Assembly: GCA_036874045.1 (NCBI GenBank)
Contig: JAZBRI010000011.1
Location: 15,890,001 to 15,954,000, forward strand
Direction: 5' to 3'
DNA: 64,000 nt
Source: Cymodocea nodosa
Lineage: Eukaryota > Streptophyta > Magnoliopsida > Alismatales > Cymodoceaceae
Part shown: one piece after another, positions 12,657 to 26,400 of the stretch
Layout: the number at the start of each line of letters is the position of its first letter
How positions within the stretch are numbered: the stretch's first letter is position 1
Notes under the pieces: generated by a model
Told to the model about the DNA's origin: nothing
Database searches by the model: none
Seen by the model: only the letters and a program-made list of their open reading frames with translations
Program-made: the position numbers and the translations under genes

Positions 12657-13113
12657 TACCGTTCAAACGTGGACATCTTAATCAAAATCAATTTACCATG
12701 AATGCAGAGGTTCCACTTTATATTATCCATATATCGTTTTACGTATAGCTTGTGTATAACTATTCCATCTGACTTTTATACCGTAACTAAATATGGACGT
12801 CTAACTTAAAACCAGCTATGATTCCATGAGTAGAGATATCTCTCTTTATATTAATTCATATATTATTTTGTAATTTTGTTTATGTGAGATATTCCTCGTA
12901 AGCACTTGTGGCATTTTTTTTGTCCTGCAATTGCTTTATATTTGTATCAAGTAGATGCGCAGGGACTTAGGCTTAGAAAATTGTACTTGAATTTGATACC
13001 ATGTTAAAATGTAGACATCCAACTAAAAAACAATTGACTGTGAATGGAGAGGTCCTACTTTATATTTATCCACTTTTTGTTTTATATTTAGTCCATATGG
13101 GACTATTCCATCA
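12657..13113 (-). mobile_element. TRIM array (three LTR copies), fossil
   Basis: Three LTR-like units of about 112-118 bp lie at about 12657-12771, 12784-12901 and 13002-13113. On the minus strand they begin like TGTTGGAATAGTC and end just before a methionine-tRNA-type primer-binding site. The clearest such site is the complement of 'tttgatacca' at 12992-13001. The outer two LTRs are separated by one shrunken and one normal internal segment of about 100 bp. There is no coding capacity. The copies are well diverged from one another, so the array is old. It sits in the leader intron of PXA1. Confidence 0.6.
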
Positions 13114-14469
13114 CTTACTTTTTATGTAGATGTCTTAATATTTCAGAAATTCAGTTGAAAATATGTGTCATGCCAATTTTAAATTTTTTTATCAATAACG
13201 TAGGATAAGAAACCACAGGAGTAGAATAGAGTTAAAGCGCGTGCTTAAGGAACCTTACAATTTAGGGTGGCCACTATGCAAGTTTCTGGCACAACAGAAG
13301 GAAACTAACATTAAAATACAGAATATCAGACTTCCAATCAAGAGCTAATGGATTATGGGTTCGGTATGATGCAAAACAATGGATATTCAGTTGTACAAAC
13401 AAGATAATAAGACTCACCTCCTTAGCTGACATCGTAATATAGATGGTTATTACAAATGTAAGACAAATTAAGTAGGGTTTTTGTTTTGATTACTCCACTA
13501 TGGTGAGAACAGGTAATGTTACCTAAAGTTAATCTATGGAATTTTCCTCTTCTTTTCATATAGCAGCTTTGTTCATGTAATCCTCAGATAGTTGGACAGA
13601 TAGAAACTCATTTTCTTTGTTATCTGATGGTTAAGCATGCAATTCCAAGGTTGAATGGATCAAAGGTATGAAATTGATGAATTGAGAAGGATAATGAGTG
13701 GAAGTTTTAGGCTATTGGTCTAATCGACTAGCAGTTTTTAACTAAAAATTTACTATCTGGGGCTAATGTAAAACATAATGTTAAAATAATAGGAGTAAAA
13801 AGAGAAATTGAGTTGTTGAGAGAGTTCAAAATATTCATTGTCGAGAGAGATTGACATATATTTTTTAAGATTTTTGAAATATCAAGAGAGCAGAGAAAAT
13901 GGATGAGAAGAAAGTCTTAAGATTTTTTTCCAGAATTTATTTGCTAAAAGTTATAAATAGTCTAATGTAATTTTTTTCTAACTGCAACATATAATATTTT
14001 TTTATTTGTAAAATTATAGTGGGCCAAATCCACCCACTTTCCCCTCTTACATGTCATTGTAAGGATGAGACTGACAGAAAAGAAGAAGAGAACTGAAACA
14101 TCTTTTTTGAACAGGGTTGGCTGAAATGGTAATCCCCAAACCCATCCAGATTTATTCACTGGTGTCATGTTAAACTGATTCTCAGTAATAGTGTTTGTAA
14201 CATTTACACATGTTATATGTGCAAATACCATTGCGGTACTTTTATCAACATATTGTTTGTTGCATATTCCCATATCTGGTTTTATTTTCACAAAATGTTT
14301 ATTTGTAACATTCTTCATTCAAGTATGACATTCTTGCACATTCGGTGAAAATCTCAGACGTGCAGGATGCATTTTACTTTCAGATGCAAGGGATCTCCTG
14401 ATGCTAAATTCAAATTGTAAAGTAATTATTCCATACAGTGCCCGGTAGGAGAGTATCCATCCTCAAGTC

Positions 14470-17400
14470 ATGCCTTCTCTTCAGATGCTACCTCTAACAG
14501 AGTATGGAAGAAAGTTGCTGACTTCTCGGAGGTATTAGAACTCATATTTGACCTTCTTTACCATGAGAAACTAAGCAATAACAACTTAAGTGAGGACTTG
14601 TTTCTAGTTGCCATTGGGAAGTCATTGTTTGTATTATCAATTCATTTTTTTTACTTGCAATTAGTAAAAAAACCAGTTTATCATGATGTTGGTCAAAATT
14701 CAGTATGTATAGGCAACACTTGGGTCTGCAGATTCTAAATGTTGCGTTTCTTCTAGTAATAAAACTTCTTTGCACTATAGTAGATTATATTTCTATTTGT
14801 GTTTGATATTCTTCTTACAAGAAAGATTTATTTTTGTTGTTAAAATTTCAATCAAAATCAAGTAGCTATGAGTGAAAGAGTTCATTATATATAAGGTCTA
14901 GTGTTGTCTCTAATTTTTCCAATGTGAGATGTTTCTAACACTTTTCCACACTTATGGTTTACTTATATGTCTACAAGTATCTACGGATGGATATTGGTAA
15001 ATTGATTCTGATATCATGTTGAAATTCTAATTCAAAATTAATTGATAATGAGTAGAAAAGTTCATTATATATAGGACTTAATTTTGTTCCTACTTTTATC
15101 AATGTGAAACTTTTCTAGTATTTACTACTAACAATATTTATTTGGTTCAGGGCATGCTTACTAGGAGAGGTGTGCCTCTTCATTGAATCATATGCTGAGG
15201 ATTATTTAATACATGTTCTTGTTAGATGGTCTGTCCAACTTCAATGTCATAGTTAATTAGGGCTTGGAGAAGAAATGGACAGGAAAGAGAAAACTTCATT
15301 AACCTTAATCTAGGTTAAACACCCATATGTATATATATATAAGACTAAATGAATCCTAAGATCCATATAAGAACAGGGTCCATCTAAGAACGGGAAAACA
15401 CATTAACACTTCCCCTCAAGTTGAACTATATATATCAAAAAGTTTCAACTTGTTACATAGATTTTCAAAGGTTTTCATTCTAAGTCCTTTTGTAAGGATG
15501 TCAGCCAATTGATATTTGGATCGTGTGAATGGAGTAGATATGATTTTTTTCAAGACATTATCTTGGATGAAGTGACAATCAACTTCAAGGTACTTGGCTC
15601 GTTCATGAAAGGTAAGATTATTTGCAATGTAGATAGTAACTTGATTGTCATAAAACATTGGCATGGACTTACAAACATCAAACTCAAGTTCTTGTAACAA
15701 GGCTTTCAACCACATCATTTTAGATGTAGATTGAGACATACTTTTGTATTCAGCTTTAGCACTAGTCTTAGAGATTACATTCTATTTTTTACTTTGTCAT
15801 ATGACAAGATTACCACCAAGATATGTCAAAAAATCAAAGGTAGACTTTCTGGTAGTCTTATCACCAACATATCCAACATCTAGGTATTCAATAACTTATA
15901 GATGTCCATTTTTTCATAAAGAAGTCCTTTTCTTAGAGTCTTTTTGATGTATACATGAACAATACTTTGCTAGTGTACTTGTCTTGGAGTATATATGAAT
16001 TGATTGAGCAAGTTAATTGCAAATATGATGTCGGGTTGGGTAACTGTTAAGTAGATAAGTTTGCCAACTAGTCGTCTATATTTGCTTGAATTTTCAATTA
16101 ATGAAGAGTTTTCATCATAAAAAGAGTGATTCTGTTCCACGAGAGTACTCTTTGGTTGATAACCTTCAAGATCAATTTCTTTTAGCAAGTTTAGAGTGTA
16201 CTTTCGTTGAGATAAGGAAAGTCTTTCATTGGAATAGGCATTTTTAATCCTCAGAAAATATTTTGGCTTACCCATATCTTTGTAGCAAAGTGTTTATTTA
16301 GGAAACACTTTGTCTCATCAATGCCTTGCATATCACTACTTATTAGAAACATATTATCTACATAAATTGTAAGTAAGACAATTTCTCTTGAAGTTTTTTT
16401 AACAAAGAGTGATCAACATGATAGTTGTCAAAGCCACCACTCCGCATCATAGTGCAAATTTTCTCAAACTAGACTTTTGGACTCTATTTAAGGTCGTAGA
16501 TGGCTTTATGAAGCAAACATACCTGTTGTGTCTTTCCTTGAGCAACATAATTTAGAGGTTACTTTATGTAGATAGTTTGATCTAAATCACTATAGAGGAA
16601 GACATTCTTAATATCAAGTTGAACAAGTGGCCAAGATTGATTTACTGCCATGGAGAGTAGCATTCGAATGGAATCAAGATGAGCCACATGGGAGAAAGTT
16701 TCAAAGTAATCTATTCCATATTCCTAAGAGAAGCCTCTAGCCACTAAATGTGCTTTGTACTTGTCAACACTACCATCAGACTTACGTTTGATAGTATAAA
16801 CCCATCTATAGGTGACAACATTTGTTCTTTTAAGATGAGGTACAAGATCCCAAGTACCATGAGAGAGAAGAGTTTGCATTTCATTATCCATGGTAGCCTT
16901 CCAATGAGGAGTAGTGAGAACATCTTGAGGTCTTGAAGGTAAAGATACTGTAGAGATTGTTAAGACATAATGGCGAAAGGTAGGGTGAAGATTAGCATAG
17001 GAAATAACGTTGGATAAGAGATGTTGGGTACAGGAATGTGTGTCATTTCTTAATGTAATAGGAAGATCATCTTAGGTGCTGACAAACTCACTATTAGGAG
17101 CAAAGGATGGCGTGACGATAGCAGGGGCTTGTGGTTAGCGATTATATACCTATAAGAGTGGTGAGTTGGCATAGTCCTACATAGAATATTCTTCAAGAGG
17201 TGTGACACAAAGAGTTTGATTACTAGGGACATTGACAAGTAGCAAAGATGAAGGGGAAACCTTAACAAGGGAGCAGAGGTAGCTTCGCTATCATAATAAG
17301 GTTGAGACTTAAAAAATGTAACATCCTTAGAGGTAAGATAATGTATTGATGAGAGGATGATAGAGACGATATCCTTTTTAAGTATGAGAATAACCAACAA

Positions 17401-20400
17401 AGAGACATTTGAATGCATGAGCAGATAATTTTTCAAGATTAGGAATGAGATATTGAATAAAAGCAGTACACTTAGATACCTTAGGTGAAATAGGAAAAAA
17501 TTCCTTATCAGGATAAAGACGATGAAAAGGAATGACTCTCTTTATGAGAGTGGAGGACATTTAATAAGGGAAATAGAAGTGAGAACGACATCAGATTGTA
17601 GAAACTTAGGAACATGCATTTGTAGTATAATGGTGTGGACAATATCAATGATATGATAATGTTTGCATTCAATAACACTATTTTGAGGTGATGTATGAGG
17701 ACAAATGGTTTTATGAATAATACCAAGAGAAGAATAAGTAACTTGAAAATCTTTTTGCATAAATTCTAAGATATTATCAGTGCGCAAGATTCTTGGACAC
17801 AGAAAATTAATTTTTTATTTTAACAAGGAAATCCTTGAAAACATTTAGAGACTACAATGATCCTTTAACAAATAAACTCAAGTTACACGAGAATAATCAT
17901 CAACAAACACTACATAATATTTATGACTTGAAATAGACACAACTATATTAGGACCTTAATTGTCATAGTAAACAAGATCAAACATATGATTAGTTGACAC
18001 AAGATGCAATTACTTGGAAGAGGCACGAGTGTGCTTTCGAAGCTGACAAGACTCACAAGGAAAAAACTAGAATCCAAGGTGAGGCCTGATGGAGCTTTTG
18101 CCACAAAGAATGACCAAAACAATGGTACCACAAGATAAAAGGTTCTATATTGGACATACGTGCAATTAAGCCACGAGGTAGTCATGAACCAGTGAATATG
18201 CTTCAAAAGATTGTGGTCTACACCCCAAGTCAATCTTCCGCCCCATTTGCAAGTCCTAAAAGGTAACATGAAAATGAAAGAAGGTGATTGAGCAACGTAG
18301 TTGAACAATAGGTGCACTAATAGAATGAATGTTAAAGGAAAAATCAAGGACATAAAAGACATCGTTCAACTTTATCTGAGAGGAAACTTGAACATCTTTT
18401 TCAGATACAAAGCATGAACAACCATCAGTTATGATTACAGATGTCTTATCTTGTACATTGGATAAGTGGTCAAATAGGGTGAAGTTACTTGAAATGTGGG
18501 AGGATGCCCTAGAATCTATTATCTAGGACTCATTGTCGAATGTAATCAATGTGGTACTTGTACCTGGAAGTGTAAAAGACTCTTGAGCACTTATAACATT
18601 GGAACTCTATCCTTGTAATTGAAGGAAACACTCATAATCATCTTGTGAGATGGTGATAGTAGATCCAATTTTCAAATTGACATTGACATGTTGAGAGGGG
18701 CGTAAATGGGAAAATTTATCCCAACATCTTTCATTTGTATCTTAACTTGCTACACCACTAATATTTTGATCTTTGACAATTATTTTGTTCTCATGTTGCG
18801 ATTGCATCCTTGTCTAGAAGTAACGAAAGTAGATTGATCTGTAGCTGATGGAATTGATACATTGGAAGGTAAAGTTGAAATGTGCATTACCTTGGCAAAT
18901 GTGCCAACTAGATTTGGCATGTTATTAGCTCCCAAGACTTGTCTTCGAATCTGTGATGCAATGTCTGAGTTAAGACTAGCTAGATAAACTGTGATTGCAA
19001 GCTCTTCACGATATCTCTAAAAAATGGCAATGTCAAAGGTGGGAGGTTGATATATGTTCAGTTCATTGATCAATCCTCTGATTATGTTATAGTGCTTTTG
19101 AGGGCTTCTATCTCCCTGTTTTGTCTGAAACAAGTCTTCATACACTTGAAAAATCTTAGAAATATTTTTGTCATGTTTGTACATTTGACGCAAGTTGTCC
19201 AACATTTCCTTTGCAATCTTTATCATGGATATGCCACAGGCGACATAAGGTTTCATACTGGTGAGCTTCCACAAGCTAATAATAGCATCATCTACATACC
19301 AATCTCTATATTAATCACTCTTAAAGTTAAGTGGAGGAAGATTGAAGTGAGACTCTTGAGGATGAGTAGCAACGATCCTCTTAAAACTTTGTGCCCAAAG
19401 TAAATTGTTAGATCCATTTAATTTTTCAGAAATTCTAGGAAAACTGCGGACGAATAGGTCATTGCCATGTCTCTCTAATGAAGAGGCCGTAATGTGATAC
19501 TATAGTTGGAAAACATGATGGTATGAATCAAAAAGTAGACTACTGTGGACAAACAAAGAATCAATGATATGACTCTAACCAGTAACTAGACTACCAATGA
19601 GTCATCACAGGGAACAAGACAGTTGGTAACTCATCATGATCACTCATTGTTAGATGGATACAACACTCAAGCATGGAAGCTTCATGCAACCCCAAAGCAT
19701 GAATAGACGACCACACCTAGATAAACAAAGTCGTGACCTGTGACTACACAAATGAAGATTGCATCATGTGATTGCAAATTTGGATGTGTTTGTGTGTAGG
19801 AGAACTTGAACGGTGGTCAAGGGGCAGCTGGTCTTTGGTTACAAACGAGTGAGAGAGAGAGAGAGAGAGAGAAGGAAGAAAAGCCTTAATCAAGGATTTG
19901 CTTTGATACCAAGTTAATTAGGGCTTGGAGAAGAAGATGGAGAGGAAAGAGAAAACTTCATTAACCTTAATTTGGGTTAAACACCCATATATATATACAA
20001 GACTAAATGGATCCTAAGATCCATATAAGAACATGGTCCATCTAAGAATTGGAAAACACATTAACAACCATAATTCATATTTCAGTGTAAGATGAGTCTG
20101 AATCTTAACACTAAACTTTAAAATGGACCAAATAAAGTTAACACTAGAAAGTTGAAACATAAAATTTTAAATAAGATTAAATAAAATATAATGAGGTGTT
20201 AGAATATATAAAAGAAAAACAAGTCAGAAAAGGTATCATTTGCCTAGGTGTTAAAAGCAGAGCATCACCTACAACACAACACTAGCTTCTCATCACACCT
20301 TGATGCCTAGGTGCTGCCTATTTGGGCACCTTATTACCATGTGGAGTAGTGCAGTATCTCACAACGATGGATGAATCTCCTTCCTCTATCTTCTTTAGCA

Positions 20401-23400
20401 CATATATTATCCATTCACCGGAATCTCCATACCACTTGTCTTTGAAGATTATACTAAAACCTAAAAGGTCTAGGAGTCTTGAATCTGTCTCTTAATACTT
20501 TAGATAATGAAAGAAGACCAATTCTGAAGCATTATACACAACTAAACTGGTTACCAAAAGATGAAATTTCGAGTTGACCACAAGTAGGTTATATCATGCC
20601 TCAATAAGGCAATAGGCCTCAATCATCAGTATCTGAGCTATTCTTCCCATTGCTCCTGCTGAACTTTCTTCTTGGTTTAGCACACATATCATCTGTTCAG
20701 CAGAATCTCTTTATGTTTGTTCATAAATCCTTTATCAATATTGAAAATGCTTAGGAGTTAGTTATTTTCTTCTGAATACCTTATTTTCCCCTAAACGATT
20801 CCAAAGCATTGAACACAAACAAGCAGGTTCTCTGTTCATGGTATAAGCTTGTCTCATTATTCTTTCGATTGGTGGACTGGGACACATACAGGTGCACCAA
20901 ACCACAAAGTCATACCCTCTTATGAGTTGCACACCATGAAATTTCCATTTAACATGTTGGACAACATTTTTATTAGTTGTTAATTATTATATTGTTCATA
21001 ACAGTGTCTTTTAAACTTTGATGTTGCATTATTTTATAATGCTTTTGCTTGTTGGATGAAATGCACCCTCTCTAGGTCCTGTGATATCAAATTGCAATGT
21101 GACAGATTTATTCATACTGAAATTGTACTACTTGGGTATTCTTATAGTTTTCTTGTTGTCTTAGACAATATCGTTGTTTTTCAATAGGAAATCTCTTGCA
21201 ATAGTCAGTGGTGTGTTAGCTGCTGGTGGAGCTGCTGCATACATGCAGTTATGGACAAGAGAAAAATACACTGCTCGAGATTCTTCTGATCAAAGAGAAA
21301 CAATTGCTAATATTGGAGAAACATCAAAGGAAAATGGTGGGTACAAAACATCATTGACAAAAAGAAATAAAAAAAGGGGACTGAAGTCTTTACAAGTTAT
21401 AGCAGCTATTTTAATCTCAAGGATGGGTTCAAATGGAATGCAAAATCTTTTGGCTCTGGTAGCTACTGCTGTAAGTGACTAAGTTTTTTAAGAACTATCT
21501 GTTACAACTTAGAAATGAGTTGTTATTTTTCTTAGACTTCAAGGAAAGAGTATTGCTTCTTGGTTTCTTCTTTTGATCCAAGATCATAATCAAGTTTTGA
21601 ACTTTAGATATCTAAATTTAAATTTACATCATTTCTGGTAAATTCAAGTATCTGAATCTTAAGTTACATTGATTAATAAAGTCAACAATAGCGTCAAGTC
21701 AGATCTTGATACAAGTATTCAAAATGTAGCTCTTGTTCAAGTACATATTTTTTAGGGTATCCTTCTGAATCCTGTGCTTAGAGATCAAGAAGGCATACTT
21801 AGTCTACCATCCTACAATGGGCGTGAATATATCCATGTTAATTTGTAATACTATGTTGCCATCAAAGAATGTGGAGGGGTGCATCTTTGTGGGGCAGAAA
21901 AGTGGTCACTCATAACATATGGGACCAGATTCATGCATAGAAATAGCCATAGTGTTAGCTTATTTACATTTGGCATAAAGTCATTGTAGTTTTATTCTAG
22001 AAATCACCAAGAAAAAGTTATCTGAAATAAAGAAATCGCATGACTGCACCTTCCAACCGACTTCCAATGGAAAATTGTTGATTCTCAGAAGGTGCCTTAT
22101 TGCTTATCCTCCGAAAGTGTTCAGCAGCAGGCATGAATGACTAGTTAAACTAGCCAAGTTACTGCTTTCCTGCCTTCTCCTCTATGTGTAAAATGTATAT
22201 AACTTTATTTGGAATGGTCATCTTCTTCAAGCTTTTCCCATTGTTAACTGTAATCTTCCCTTACATAGTTTGTAGTTGCTTCCTCAATAAATACTCATTA
22301 ATGAACATGATATTCATGATTCATTTCAAATTGTGTAAACAATTTGTGGTTGCTTTCTTAAAAGGTACTCATGAACGAACATGATATCCATGATTCATGT
22401 CAATTGTGTGTCTGCTGCAGGTTTTGCGAACAGGCTTGAGTAATAGACTAGCAAAAGTGCAAGGTTTCCTTTTTCGGGCTGCCTTTCTTCGCCGCTTTGC
22501 ATCCTTCATCCGCTTAATCACAGAAAATCTTATACTTTGCTTTATTCAGTCCACTGTTTTTTCAACTTCTAGATATTTAACTGGAGCTTTAAGTTTGCAA
22601 TTCAGAAAAATTTTGACAAAACTTATTCACATGGATTATTTTGAGGTAGGTTCTCTATTATTTGAGTTATTTTCTTAGATATACTTGAACTATTCAGACT
22701 ATAATTTGTTTCTGGTTTCTCTCTTTTTATGCAATTATGCTACCATTTTTATATGATGATTTATTTTGATCTGGATGATTTTAAATGTAGTGTTTGTTAG
22801 AAGGTGATAGGGAGAAAGTGAAAAAGTTGCTTCATTAGATTGGAGATGTATATATATATAGGGATCATCCCCTTACATGGATATCTATTTAGCCACTAAC
22901 TTATTATAATCCTATTTCTTGATTCCTAACACTCTCTTTAAAGTTATCACATATGTATCAAAATGTTCAATTTGTTACATAAATTCTCAAATACACTCAC
23001 ACTCAGTTCTTTGATGAAGATATTAGTAAGCTATTAGGAAAATGGAGTATAGGAAGTACCAATGATGTCTGCCATTATGATATCTCTAACATAATGACAA
23101 TCTACTTTAATATGTTCGGTGCACTTATGGAAGATTAGATTGTTGATGATAAAGATAATTGCTTGATTATCATGGTAGATCATCATTGATAACTCAACTA
23201 TTCTAACAAAAGAGGTGTCAACCACATCATCTTACCAGCTATGTGTGTCATTGATTGGTATTCAATCCTGATGTTGAACTTTGGACACTACATTTTGCCT
23301 TTTGCTCTTCCAAATATAAAACTTGCCTCCAACATAAGTATAGAAATTTGAAGTAGATTTTCCGTCATCTTTATTATTTATGTATCTTGAATCTGGATAT

Positions 23401-26400
23401 ACCTCTATCATAGATGCCCATGTTTGTAATACATCAAACCTTTGCTAGGATAACCCTTAACATAGGCAAGAATCTTGAGTGTGCCCTACCAATGTACCAT
23501 TTTGGGCTTATATGTAAATTGACTTAGAAACCCCATTACAAAGGAGATATCTGGATGTGTAACTATTAGATAAATTAACTTTCTTATGAGTTGACCGTAA
23601 CTTCTCAAATGAAAACTTTTTTCAGAATATTATGGAACGTATAATGTAGTGATTTAGTGGTTTGCTATTACAGATATTTCCTTAGAGATATCACTTTTTT
23701 CCTTTATAACATGTCTACAATATACAGAATATGGCATATTACAAAATTTCACATGTTGATGGACGAATCACAAATCCAGAGCAACGAATTGCAAGTGATA
23801 TTCCAAGGTTCTGTTCAGAACTGAGTGAGCTTGTGCAGGAGGATCTTACAGCAGTTGCCGATGCATTGCTTTATTCATGGAGACTCTGTTCTTATGCTAG
23901 TCCAAAATATATGCTTTGGATGCTGGTAACTTTTTTCCTATGCCATCTTTGTCTTTTTGTTTTCTAGTTCTTTAAGATGTACCACATGTTCCTTCATCAT
24001 TGGAAAATTATACCATCGTGTGTTTGCTGCCTTTTTTATCTTGTGATAACATCGTGTGCTCTCTTTTTACAGCAAAAATATTCCCCTAGAGTTTTCAAGA
24101 TTTGATGGACTTTTCTAGTTGCTCCAAAAAAAGGACTTCCCCCATTTAAATTCATTTTTGTTTTCCTTTTTTTATTCAGGGTTATGTTTTGGGGGCAGGT
24201 TTTATGATTAGAAATTTCTCTCCTGCATTTGGAAAGCTTATGTCTAAGGAACAAGAGTTGGAAGGGGAATATCGTCAACTGCATGTGCGACTAAGAACTC
24301 ATTCTGAAAGTGTGGCCTTTTATGGTGGAGAAAATAGAGAAGCATCCCACATACGTCAGCGATTTAGAACACTTACCAAGCATATGAAGCGTGTTGTGTT
24401 TGACCATTGGTGGTTTGGAATGATTCAAGACTTTTTGTTGAAATACCTTGGTGCCACTGTTGCAGTTGTCCTTATTATGGAACCATTTTTCTCGGGCAAT
24501 CTTAAACCAGATAGTTCAACATTAGGAAGGGCTGAAATGCTAAGCAATCTTCGGTACCACACAAGTGTTATTATATATCTATTTCAATCACTTGGAACTC
24601 TTTTTAGCAGTCCGCGAAAGTTGAATCGACTCAGGTTGTTGCTTGAATCTTATATTTATACAATTTATCTATTTTAGTGCTTCTTGTCATCCTAATTTAT
24701 GTTTCTTGGTTGCTACCAATGCTATCATAACCTAAGTTCATGATGTTTACTAGTGGTATCAGAGCTTCACAGAAAATTAAGCCAGAAGTTTTTGTCTTTC
24801 GTTTTATTTATTTCCTTGTTCATCATATGCGGTGTGATGATATGTTGTGCATTGCATCCTTCAAAATTGCAGTCTATTCAAAAGTGGCTTCCTGAACTTG
24901 TTAATATGCCATGATTTCTGACTCTTTCCCTTTTCACAGACCAGCTAGATTTTTTTATTTATCATTTGATTGGCTAAATACTAAGTTATTGTTATTCCTA
25001 TCTAATTTATTATGCATAAAATAATTTTTATTAATATTTCATTGAATGTGTAACATTCACACTCTATGCACGTTAATCCTAAATGCTTTTTTGCTATGTC
25101 TTGTATGTAAATAACATGTGTGTGTGCCTGCTAGGTGATCAAATAAATGTGCTGATTACAATATCATTACCACATGATTGACCGAAATGGACATTGATTG
25201 ACATTCTTGTCAGACATTCTTCCCCTGGATTATATGGTTATTTCATGGTAATAGTCATAATTTGTGGAATTAGAATGACTTAAGGGCCTACAGTTAGTTG
25301 CATCATTTAAAATACCCGTTCCTTGGTTTGCTACCTACTTATGCGTCCACCTTGCTCGAAGGTGTTATAAGCAGGCCAGATGCTTCACCACAGCTGTGCA
25401 TTATTTTTTGGTATATCTTTAGCATACATAGAAATCTCATTCTACCTTTTCTTAATCTTGCTACATTTTTGAATGTTCTGGTTAGAGATAGTGATCACAT
25501 TACTGAGAATGTATTGCCGAATAGAATTAAATGAAGGAAAAGGGTGGTTGTTGTCAACCTCACCTAGTAAGACTATGATATTTGTCATTATAAATTTGTA
25601 CGTGTCCTCACCCCTGAATAAGTTGTTACAAGCAGGCTGGATGTTTCGCCACAGCTGCATTATTTTCAATCTTGCTACATTTTCAAATGTTTTGGTTAGA
25701 GATAGTGATCACATTATCGAGAATGTGTTGCTGAATAGAATTAAATGAAGGAAAAGGATGCTTGTTGTCGACTTCACCTAGTTAGGCTAAGGTATTTGCC
25801 TTCATACTACACTTGATCTTAGCCAAAAGGCCAAGAAAGGTATAGATATTTGCCATTATACATTTGTATGTTCCAAAAGGTGAATGTATTTCAAAGTTCA
25901 TCATTCGAGGCAAGAAAATGACTGTCCTATACCCTTGTCAAACATTAAATTCTGTTTACTTTATTATACCTTGTTATGAGGTTTGAATTTCTCTGGGCAT
26001 AAACTGTTCCCATGGGTGCAAAAGTGTAAATGTATGTCAAAAGATTCTTACCATTTTTTTAAATTATTGCAGTGGGTATGCAGAACGTATTCATGAGTTC
26101 ATGACGGTAACAAGAGAGCTCTCTGCTGCTACTCTTGATAAATCTTCTAATCAGAGTAATGGAAGTAAAAATTATTTTAGTGGAGCAAGCCATATTGAAT
26201 TTTCAGGTGTTAAGGTGCGTTTAACACATTCACCGTTAATTAAAATCTGAGGAATTTTCTTTAATAACACCAAAGGTATTTTTAGGTTGTAACTCCATCT
26301 GGAACCGTGTTGGTGAAGGATTTGACACTCAGACTAGAATCTGGTTCAAACCTTTTAATAACAGGTACTTTTTGCATTAAGCAAGCAGCCTTACAATTTC

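Noticed and set aside
25804-25843. A functional U2 snRNA gene
   Set aside because: Only the first 40 nt are present. There is no upstream plant U-snRNA promoter (USE and TATA), no Sm site and no 3' stem-loops.
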